Assembly: GCF_018336475.1 (NCBI RefSeq)
Contig: NZ_CP048741.1
Span: 522,897 to 530,230, forward strand
DNA: 7,334 nucleotides
Reading direction: 5' to 3'
From: Romboutsia sp. 13368
GTDB taxonomy: Bacteria > Bacillota > Clostridia > Peptostreptococcales > Peptostreptococcaceae
A program made the position numbers and the translations under genes. The notes beneath the pieces are model-generated. The model was not told the origin of the DNA. It did not search any database and saw only the letters and a list, made by a program, of their open reading frames with translations. Within the stretch, counting starts at the first letter, position 1, and the number at the start of each line of letters is the position of its first letter. This document shows, piece by piece, positions 1-5,176 of this stretch.

Positions 1-20
1 TCGTGAAGACTTCTTTTTTA

Positions 21-29
21 TGTTATAAT
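21..29 (+). promoter_or_regulatory. Candidate extended -10 promoter
   Basis: TGTTATAAT matches the extended -10 consensus TGnTATAAT exactly. The position of a -35 with a 17-base spacer would be 1-6 (TCGTGA), a weak match that runs into the window edge. If used, transcription would start near position 36 and give era a leader of about 285 nt. In sequence this A/T-rich a TATAAT alone is cheap, so the call rests on the added TG. Confidence 0.35.
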
Positions 30-161
30 GTAAGGTACTAAATAAGATAATAAAATATTTTAATACAAGAATATTTATTGTGATTTTTTTATAATATAGG
101 TTTATAGAAGTGAATTAAATATAAATTATTGGATACAAAAATGAATAGAAGATAAAAATAA

Positions 162-260
162 ATAGTAAAGAATTATATAATTTGGACCATATATATGAAT
201 TATAATATGATACTAAAAAATAGAAATAATATAAACTAATAAAAAATAGTTAAGAATTAT
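162..260 (+). repeat. Degenerate direct repeat upstream of era
   Basis: ATAGTAAAGAATTAT (162-176) recurs as ATAGTTAAGAATTAT (246-260), 14 of 15 bases identical and 84 nt apart. The sequence ahead of each copy is also loosely similar: both runs begin with GATAC (132 and 209) and continue with A-runs and ATAG blocks. This could be an old local duplication or chance in low-complexity A/T sequence. Confidence 0.35.
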
Positions 261-320
261 TTCTCAAGTAGTAATTTTCATAAAATAAATAACAAAAGAT
301 AACGATAGGAGAAATATGAC

Positions 321-1211
321 ATGTTTAAATCAGGATTTGTTAGTATAGTAGGAAGACCAAATGTAGGTAAATCTACTTTAATGAATAACGTAGTTGGAGA
401 AAAAATAGCAATAATGAGTGATAAACCTCAAACTACAAGAAATACAATACAAGCTGTATACACAGATGAAGAAGCTCAAGTAGTATTTTTAGATACACCA
501 GGGATACATAAACCTAAAAATAAATTAGGAGAATTCATGGTTAAATCAGCAACAGATGCTTTTAAAAATGTAGACTTAGTATTGTTTGTTGTTGATGAAT
601 CTAAAAAAATAGGACCTGGAGATAGAAAAATTATAGAGGATTTAAGAAATATAAAAACTCCAGTTGTACTAGTTTTAAATAAAATAGACCAATTAAGTGA
701 AGAAGAATTATTTGATTTAATGAAGATGTATAATGAAGAAGGTGTATTCAAGCAAATAGTACCTATATCAGCATTAAAGGGAAGAAATATAAATGAACTT
801 TTAAAAGTTATAAAATCTCATTTAGAAGAAGGGCCTCAATACTTCCCAGATTACATGATAACAGATCAACCAGAAAGAGTTTTGGTATCAGAACTTATAA
901 GAGAAAAAGTTTTACACTATGTTCATGATGAAGTACCTCATGGTGTTGCAGTTGAAATAGAGAGAATGAAATCAAGAAAAGATAAAGAAATAGTTGATAT
1001 ATCAGCTGTAATTTATTGTGAAAGAGATTCTCATAAAGGTATAATAATAGGTAAAAATGGTAGAAAATTAAAAGGAATAGGAAAATCAGCTAGAGCGGAT
1101 ATAGAATTACTATTAGGATCTCAAGCTAATCTTCAATTATGGGTAAAAGTAAAAGAGAACTGGAGAAACTTACAAAACTATGTAAGTAATTTCGGATATA
1201 CTGAAAAATAA
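321..1211 (+). CDS. era: GTPase Era (ribosome assembly)
   Basis: Essential GTPase that binds the 3' end of 16S rRNA and assists 30S subunit maturation in the cytoplasm. The 296-residue product is the usual Era length. The GTPase domain has the full motif set: G1 GRPNVGKS (11-18), the switch I segment with PQTTRNTI (36-43), G3 DTPG (58-61), G4 NKID (120-123) and G5 SAL (150-152). The C-terminal KH domain carries the RNA-binding GxxG as IIIGKNGRKL (241-250). The ATG at 321 is preferred because AGGAGA (307-312) lies eight bases upstream; an ATG at 316 is out of frame and stops quickly. mgtE follows after 11 nt, so the two are probably co-transcribed. The recO gene lies two genes downstream, and era-yqzL-recO is a familiar Firmicutes order, here interrupted by mgtE. 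Nothing is missing or truncated. Confidence 0.97.
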   Translation: MFKSGFVSIVGRPNVGKSTLMNNVVGEKIAIMSDKPQTTRNTIQAVYTDEEAQVVFLDTPGIHKPKNKLGEFMVKSATDAFKNVDLVLFVVDESKKIGPGDRKIIEDLRNIKTPVVLVLNKIDQLSEEELFDLMKMYNEEGVFKQIVPISALKGRNINELLKVIKSHLEEGPQYFPDYMITDQPERVLVSELIREKVLHYVHDEVPHGVAVEIERMKSRKDKEIVDISAVIYCERDSHKGIIIGKNGRKLKGIGKSARADIELLLGSQANLQLWVKVKENWRNLQNYVSNFGYTEK

Positions 1212-1217
1212 AGGTGA
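1210..1217 (+). promoter_or_regulatory. Ribosome binding site deciding the mgtE start
   Basis: AAAGGTGA overlaps the era stop codon and sits five bases before the ATG at 1223. The longer reading frame could begin at the GTG at 1214, but that GTG is itself part of this Shine-Dalgarno-like stretch and has no ribosome site of its own. The ATG at 1223 is therefore the better start. Confidence 0.7.
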
Positions 1218-1222
1218 ATTAT

Positions 1223-2602
1223 ATGGATAGGAAACAGGATGGTTCCAAGAATTTATTAAGTGAAGTAACTGTATTAATTGAAAATAATAAGATATTAGAA
1301 CTTAGAGAGTTGCTTGAAGAATATCATATAATAGATATATTTGATATTATGGAAAATCTAGAGGAAAATGAAAAAATAAAACTATTTGAAGTATTACCTG
1401 TAGATATGGCAGCATCTATATTAGAAGAAAGTGATGTAGAATTTTTTAGTAGTATACTATCAAAATTAGATACAGAGTATAAAAAAAATATATTAGAGCT
1501 AATGTCTCTTGATGATATGGCAGATATATTAAGTCAGTTAGAAGAAAATGAACGAGAAGATATAATGGAACTTTTAAGTCAAGAAGATGCAGATGATGTA
1601 AAAGAACTATTAATATATGAAGAAGAATCAACTGGCGGAATAATGACAACTGGATATATAGAAATTAATGAATATATGACTGCTAAAGAAGCGATAGCTC
1701 ATCTTAGAGAATATGCAGAAGATGCAGAAACTATATACTATGTATATGTAGTTGACAATGAAGAAAGATTAGTAGGAGTATTATCACTAAGAGAGCTAAT
1801 ACTTGCTAGAGACAGTAGTATAGTAAAAGACTTAATGAGTGAAAATATAATATCTGTTTTTGTTGATGAAGACAGAGAAGAAGCAGTTAGACTAGTTTCA
1901 AAATATAATTTAATAGCAATACCTGTTATAGATAGAGAACATAAATTAAAAGGTATTATTACAGTAGACGATATAATAGATGTAATGGAAGAAGAAGCAA
2001 CTGAAGATATGTATAAATTTGCAGGTACATCAGAACAAGAAAGAGATATTGCTCAAAGTGTAAATAAAACACCTTCAGAGCAAATAATTTCATCTGTAAG
2101 AGCTAGAATACCATTACTAATAATTACTTTATTAGCGGGTCTTTTATCAAGTTCAATACTTTCAAATTTAGACTTTGTTATGAATCCTACATATGCATCT
2201 TTAGTATTTTTCATACCTGTAGTTTTAGGTATGGGAGGAAATATAGGAACTCAATCATATGCACTTACTGTAATGAGTTTATCTAATAAAGATTTAGAAT
2301 TTAATAATGTTATAAGAGAAGCTGTAGTAGGTATTATTACAGGTGTAGCATGTAGCTTTATAGTTGCAATTATAGCATTCATATTTATAAAAGATATAAA
2401 TATAGTTTTAGTTGTTTCAATATCTTTATTTATAAATATGATAGTTGGAGCTATGATAGGTGGATTTATGCCTATATTATTTAAAAAATTAGATGTTGAC
2501 CCATCAATAATATCAGCACCAGTTATAGCTACACTGCTTGATATAACAGGAATAACGATATATTTAATAACAACAACTATAATTTTGTCAAAAATTGTTT
2601 AA
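1223..2602 (+). CDS. mgtE: Magnesium transporter MgtE
   Basis: MgtE-family Mg2+ channel/transporter of the cytoplasmic membrane, normally a homodimer gated by Mg2+ bound to its cytosolic domains. From the ATG at 1223 it has 459 residues, close to the usual 450 or so. In order: an acidic helical N domain (about 10-130), a pair of CBS domains (about 135-258, ending near GIITVDDIIDVMEE), a connecting helix, and a transmembrane part (about 295-459) with five hydrophobic segments. Family hallmarks are GMGGNIGTQS (336-345), the DPS turn (Asp426) and LLDITG (Asp440); by family knowledge the last conserved Asp lies in the ion path. It follows era by 11 nt and is closed by a terminator-like hairpin. 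I see no M-box magnesium riboswitch ahead of it, so any control is probably at the protein level through the N/CBS sensor or through the era promoter. Confidence 0.95.
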   Translation: MDRKQDGSKNLLSEVTVLIENNKILELRELLEEYHIIDIFDIMENLEENEKIKLFEVLPVDMAASILEESDVEFFSSILSKLDTEYKKNILELMSLDDMADILSQLEENEREDIMELLSQEDADDVKELLIYEEESTGGIMTTGYIEINEYMTAKEAIAHLREYAEDAETIYYVYVVDNEERLVGVLSLRELILARDSSIVKDLMSENIISVFVDEDREEAVRLVSKYNLIAIPVIDREHKLKGIITVDDIIDVMEEEATEDMYKFAGTSEQERDIAQSVNKTPSEQIISSVRARIPLLIITLLAGLLSSSILSNLDFVMNPTYASLVFFIPVVLGMGGNIGTQSYALTVMSLSNKDLEFNNVIREAVVGIITGVACSFIVAIIAFIFIKDINIVLVVSISLFINMIVGAMIGGFMPILFKKLDVDPSIISAPVIATLLDITGITIYLITTTIILSKIV

Positions 2603-2617
2603 TAACTTAATGAATTA

Positions 2618-2645
2618 TTTACCCTCTTCTTACTAAGAATATAAA
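2618..2645 (+). promoter_or_regulatory. Possible promoter inside the mgtE-yqzL hairpin
   Basis: TTTACC (2618-2623, four of six -35 matches) is followed after 16 bases by TATAAA (2640-2645, five of six -10 matches). The -10 lies in the loop of the 2621-2669 hairpin. A start near 2652 would leave out the left arm of that hairpin and so free the yqzL ribosome site. The match is modest and the region is A/T-rich, so this is only a candidate. Confidence 0.3.
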
Positions 2646-2669
2646 TATAACCGTGAGAAGGGGGTTTTT
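2621..2669 (+). terminator. Terminator-like hairpin after mgtE, overlapping the yqzL ribosome site
   Basis: ACCCTCTTCTTAC (2621-2633) pairs with GTGAGAAGGGGGT (2653-2665) over 13 bp with two G-U pairs and a 19-base A/T-rich loop, followed by a TTTTT run (2665-2669). This is a credible intrinsic terminator for era-mgtE. The right arm contains AAGGGGG (2658-2664), the only Shine-Dalgarno-like sequence for yqzL, whose ATG begins at 2674. The structure therefore either stops the upstream transcript or blocks translation of yqzL on read-through RNA. Confidence 0.75.
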
Positions 2670-2673
2670 AAAA

Positions 2674-2832
2674 ATGAACAATTTGTGTTGGGAAGTTTTT
2701 AAAAAGACCGGTAGTATAGAGGCATATCTATATTTAAGTGACTATAAAAACTTGCATGAAGAAACTGATGGATTATTAAGGGAGATAGATAACAGCGATG
2801 ATAATACTGAACACCCAGGGGATAGTACTTAA
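2674..2832 (+). CDS. yqzL: YqzL-like small protein
   Basis: A 52-residue ORF that is easy to overlook. Its N-terminal half, with WEVFKKTGSIEAYLYLSDY (6-24), matches the pattern of the YqzL-like family as I know it (Trp, Phe, TG, then an aYL motif), a small conserved Firmicutes protein of unknown function commonly encoded just before recO. The C-terminal half is acidic and hydrophilic. There is no membrane segment or signal peptide. The ATG at 2674 has AAGGGGG ending nine bases upstream, buried in the preceding hairpin. The last 35 nt overlap the start of recO in another frame, so translation of the two is probably coupled. The family assignment rests on motif and position; no biochemical function can be given. 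Confidence 0.83.
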   Translation: MNNLCWEVFKKTGSIEAYLYLSDYKNLHEETDGLLREIDNSDDNTEHPGDST

Positions 2833-3571
2833 AGCTATAAGATATAAAGAAAATGATGTTATACTAACTTTGTTTACACGTAAATTAGGAAAAGTATCAG
2901 CAATAGCAAAGGGAGCAAAAAGAAATAAAAGTTCATTGCTTTCATCAGCTCAACTTTTTTCTTACGCAAATTATACATTAAAAAGAAAAGGTAATATGTA
3001 TACTGTAAACCAAAGTGATATGATAAAAAGTTTTTATGATATTTCATATGATATAGAAGCATTTTCATATGCTACCTATATTACTAAACTAGTAGAAAGT
3101 TCTACATGTGAGAATCAAACTAATAATAGATTATTTATACTACTTGCTCAAACTCTATACTTATACACACAAGAAAATACAGATAAAAAGTTTATAACTA
3201 GGGCATTTGAACTAAAGTTTTTAGACTATATAGGATTTAGGCCAGTTGTAAATAAATGTAGTATTTGTGGAAGTATGAATGTAAAGTCATCAAATTTTAA
3301 TATATATGAAGGTGGCTTAATATGTGATTTATGTAGTGAAAATATTGAAGGAAATATAAAATTAGATGTAACAACTGTAAAGTTAATGGAATATATATTA
3401 AATAACGATATATTAACCTGTAGTAAAGCCAAAGTATCCAAGTATATAACTTATGAGTTAGAAAAAGTTTTAAAGCAATATTTAAACGTTTATGTTGAAA
3501 ATGTGAGCTTTAAATCGCTGTACTTGTTAAAAGATATAGAAAATATTAAGGGAGCTGATAAGGGTGAGTAA
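2798..3571 (+). CDS. recO: DNA repair protein RecO
   Basis: RecO works with RecR (and RecF) to load RecA onto SSB-coated single-stranded DNA during recombinational repair. The 257-residue length is normal. The N-terminal OB-fold (about 1-80) begins with the typical GIVLKAIRYKENDVILTLFT run and contains GKVSAIAKGAKR (31-42). The C-terminal helical part carries a complete four-cysteine zinc site, CSIC (154-157) and CDLC (176-179), preceded by the common FLDYIGFRP segment (141-149). The ATG at 2798 lies inside yqzL, with AAGGGAG (2778-2784) 13 bases upstream, a slightly long spacing. The end overlaps the next gene by 8 nt, so yqzL, recO and the DUF4342 gene probably form one translationally coupled transcript. 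Confidence 0.95.
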   Translation: MIILNTQGIVLKAIRYKENDVILTLFTRKLGKVSAIAKGAKRNKSSLLSSAQLFSYANYTLKRKGNMYTVNQSDMIKSFYDISYDIEAFSYATYITKLVESSTCENQTNNRLFILLAQTLYLYTQENTDKKFITRAFELKFLDYIGFRPVVNKCSICGSMNVKSSNFNIYEGGLICDLCSENIEGNIKLDVTTVKLMEYILNNDILTCSKAKVSKYITYELEKVLKQYLNVYVENVSFKSLYLLKDIENIKGADKGE

Positions 3572-4169
3572 CGAAATAACAATAGAAAAAATTGATACAG
3601 TAATACAAAGAGTACCAAGTGTAACATATGCCCAAGCAAAACAAGCACTTTTGGAACATAATGGAGATGTTATAGAAGCAATAATATCACTAGAATCTAA
3701 TAACACAATACAAAGTAATATATCAAAGAAAACTAAACAAGCAAAAAAAGCTGTTGAAGATATATTTTCTAAAGATAGTGATGATTTTAAAGATGTAGCA
3801 AAACAAGCTAAAGAACTTCTTAAGAAAAGTAGTGTTATAAGAGTTATAATTGATAGAAATAATAAAGTTATAATGAATATACCATTAACAGCTGGAGTAG
3901 TAGGAGTTGCATTACTTCCTATATATACATTAGTTGGATTATCAGCAGCAGTCATAGGCAAATGTAGAATTAAAATACAAAATGAAGATGATGGAGCGAT
4001 AGTTGATTTAGGAGAGCTAAATGAAGAAAAACTTAATATGCTAAAACAAATGCTAGTCAACACAGCTAAAGAAGTAAAAGATGTTGTAGTAGACAATAAA
4101 AAAGATGATAAAGATGTAACAGATGAACTTATAAATGAAGATGATGACAATTTAGATTTGAATAAATAG
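3564..4169 (+). CDS. UBA-like/DUF4342 domain protein of unknown function
   Basis: A 201-residue protein. Residues about 5-44 form a UBA-like three-helix segment (TYAQAKQALLEHNGDVIEAI, 21-40), of the type seen at the N terminus of EF-Ts and NAC-related proteins. Residues about 78-140 match the DUF4342 pattern: an ELLKK turn, two strands (VIRVIIDRNNKVIMNIPLT), a hydrophobic stretch at 107-131, then KCRIKIQ. The tail (about 168-201) is rich in Asp, Glu and Lys and is probably disordered. The hydrophobic stretch could be one membrane segment or a buried helix. The start is GTG at 3564, with AAGGGAG (3548-3554) nine bases upstream; the next in-frame ATG is far inside the conserved part. It overlaps recO by 8 nt. 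The domain names come from pattern recognition, and the function is unknown. By family analogy the UBA-like part may bind protein. Confidence 0.85.
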   Translation: MSNEITIEKIDTVIQRVPSVTYAQAKQALLEHNGDVIEAIISLESNNTIQSNISKKTKQAKKAVEDIFSKDSDDFKDVAKQAKELLKKSSVIRVIIDRNNKVIMNIPLTAGVVGVALLPIYTLVGLSAAVIGKCRIKIQNEDDGAIVDLGELNEEKLNMLKQMLVNTAKEVKDVVVDNKKDDKDVTDELINEDDDNLDLNK

Positions 4170-4182
4170 GAATCCATTTACA

Positions 4183-4211
4183 TTGACAAATTTTGTTTAA
4201 TTTGATATCCT
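4183..4211 (+). promoter_or_regulatory. Promoter for glyQS
   Basis: TTGACA (4183-4188) is a perfect -35, followed by a 17-base spacer and TATCCT (4206-4211), a four-of-six -10. It begins 14 nt after the DUF4342 stop. The predicted start near 4217-4219 precedes the hairpin at 4234-4264, so that hairpin would be in the leader RNA. An overlapping alternative is TTTAAT (4196-4201) with TATAAG (4218-4223), spacer 16. Confidence 0.6.
4187..4204 (+). repeat. Inverted repeat within the glyQS promoter spacer
   Basis: CAAATT (4187-4192) and AATTTG (4199-4204) are perfect inverted copies six bases apart. They fill almost exactly the interval between the -35 and -10 boxes. The placement suits a repressor operator, but six-base A/T-rich arms can arise by chance and no regulator is encoded nearby. 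Confidence 0.35.
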
Positions 4212-4233
4212 AAAAGTTATAAGATAGCTATTA

Positions 4234-4264
4234 AAGGCCTTTCGTGTAGACGAAAGGCTTTGTT
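4234..4264 (+). terminator. Hairpin terminator or attenuator before glyQ
   Basis: The core GCCTTTCG (4237-4244) pairs with CGAAAGGC (4251-4258). It extends inward by T-A to a GTAG loop and outward by G-U and two A-T pairs, about 12 bp in all, followed by a T-rich but interrupted run (TTTGTTAT). It could end the yqzL-recO-DUF4342 transcript. Because a promoter lies just upstream, it would also sit in the glyQS leader and might attenuate that transcript. The short poly-T leaves its efficiency open. Confidence 0.7.
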
Positions 4265-4297
4265 ATATTAAGCAATATTATTAAAGGAGGTATTAAT

Positions 4298-5176
4298 ATG
4301 AATTTTCAAAATATGATACTTACATTGCAAAACTATTGGTCTAAGCAAGGATGTATAATGATGCAACCTTACGATGTTGAAAAAGGTGCAGGGACTATGA
4401 ACCCTAATACTTTTTTAAGATCATTAGGACCAGAACCTTGGAAAGTTTGTTATGTAGAACCATCTAGAAGACCGGCTGATGGTAGATATGGTGAGAACCC
4501 TAATAGATTATATCAACATCACCAATTCCAAGTTATATTAAAGCCATCACCAGACAATATACAAGAATTATACTTAGGAAGTTTAAAAGCTATAGGTATA
4601 GACCCAAATGAACATGATATAAGATTTGTTGAAGATAACTGGGAATCAACTACAGTTGGTGCTTGGGGACTTGGATGGGAAGTATGGTTAGACGGTATGG
4701 AAATAACACAATTTACATATTTCCAACAAGTTGGTGGTATAGAATGTGAACTAGAAACAGGAGAAATTACATATGGTCTAGAAAGACTAGCAATGTACAT
4801 ACAAGAAGTTGATAGTGTTTATGATTTAAAATGGAATGATGAAATAACTTATGGAGATGTATTTAAGCAAGCTGAATACGAAAACTCTATGTATGCATTT
4901 GAAGAATGTGATGCAGATATGTTATTTAATTTATTTGATATATATGAAAAAGAAGGTCTTAAACTTATGGAAAGAGGATTAGTAATTCCTGCATATGACT
5001 ATGTATTAAAATGTTCTCATACTTTCAATACATTAGATGCAAGAGGGGCTGTAGGAGTTAGCCAAAGAGCATCTTTCATAGGAAGAGTTAGAAATATGTC
5101 AAGAAATGTAGCAGCTGCATTTGTTAAACAAAGGGAAGAAATGGGATTCCCACTTTTAAAGGAAGGTGATAAATAA
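4298..5176 (+). CDS. glyQ: Glycyl-tRNA synthetase alpha subunit
   Basis: Catalytic subunit of the bacterial alpha2beta2 glycyl-tRNA synthetase, a class II enzyme that activates glycine with ATP and charges tRNA-Gly. The 292-residue length is typical. Hallmarks: QGCIMMQPYDVEKGAGTMNP near 17-36, FLRSLGPEPWKVCYVEPSRR (39-58), the motif-2 region DGRYGENPNRLYQHHQFQV (61-79), GLGWEVWLDGMEITQFTYFQ (124-143) and the motif-3 region ITYGLERLAMYIQ (157-169). The ATG at 4298 has a near-perfect AAAGGAGG (4283-4290) seven bases upstream, suggesting strong translation. The stop overlaps the glyS start by one base (TAATG), so the two subunits are coupled for balanced output. The leader is short and carries a promoter and hairpin but no T-box motif. 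Confidence 0.98.
   Translation: MNFQNMILTLQNYWSKQGCIMMQPYDVEKGAGTMNPNTFLRSLGPEPWKVCYVEPSRRPADGRYGENPNRLYQHHQFQVILKPSPDNIQELYLGSLKAIGIDPNEHDIRFVEDNWESTTVGAWGLGWEVWLDGMEITQFTYFQQVGGIECELETGEITYGLERLAMYIQEVDSVYDLKWNDEITYGDVFKQAEYENSMYAFEECDADMLFNLFDIYEKEGLKLMERGLVIPAYDYVLKCSHTFNTLDARGAVGVSQRASFIGRVRNMSRNVAAAFVKQREEMGFPLLKEGDK

Larger units (their letters stand above)
1..320. other. A/T-rich non-coding region upstream of era
   Basis: No convincing gene is visible here. Forward frames are broken by frequent stops, for example TGA at 4-6 and TAA at 26-28, and no ORF has a ribosome site. The composition is visibly richer in A/T than the coding sequence that follows. It holds three TATAAT hexamers (24-29, 90-95, 201-206), of which only the first has supporting context, and a degenerate direct repeat (162-176 and 246-260). 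Apart from the era ribosome site AGGAGA (307-312), eight bases before the era ATG, I see nothing else. No tail of an upstream gene can be recognised. Confidence 0.7.

Noticed and set aside
53..76. Hairpin AAATATT/AATATTT in the era upstream region
   Set aside because: The stem is seven A-T pairs only, with no G/C and no conserved context, so it is too weak to call.
90..206. TATAAT hexamers at 90-95 and 201-206 as era promoters
   Set aside because: Neither has a reasonable -35 at 16-18 bases or an upstream TG. TTGGAC (182-187) is only 13 bases from the second. Such hexamers are expected by chance in this composition.
1214..1222. GTG at 1214 as the mgtE start, adding three residues
   Set aside because: The GTG is part of the AAAGGTGA ribosome site that properly serves the ATG at 1223, and it has no Shine-Dalgarno of its own.
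3527..4177. Long antisense reading frame (216 codons) opposite the DUF4342 gene
   Set aside because: Its product is a low-complexity Ser/Leu/Phe/Thr-rich string, as expected from the complement of A/T-rich Lys/Asp/Glu codons. It mirrors a well-supported + strand gene and matches no family I recognise.
4170..4297. T-box riboswitch ahead of glyQ
   Set aside because: The interval is too short for a usual T-box, and I see no TGGNACC-type motif or specifier stem. Only a simple hairpin is present.
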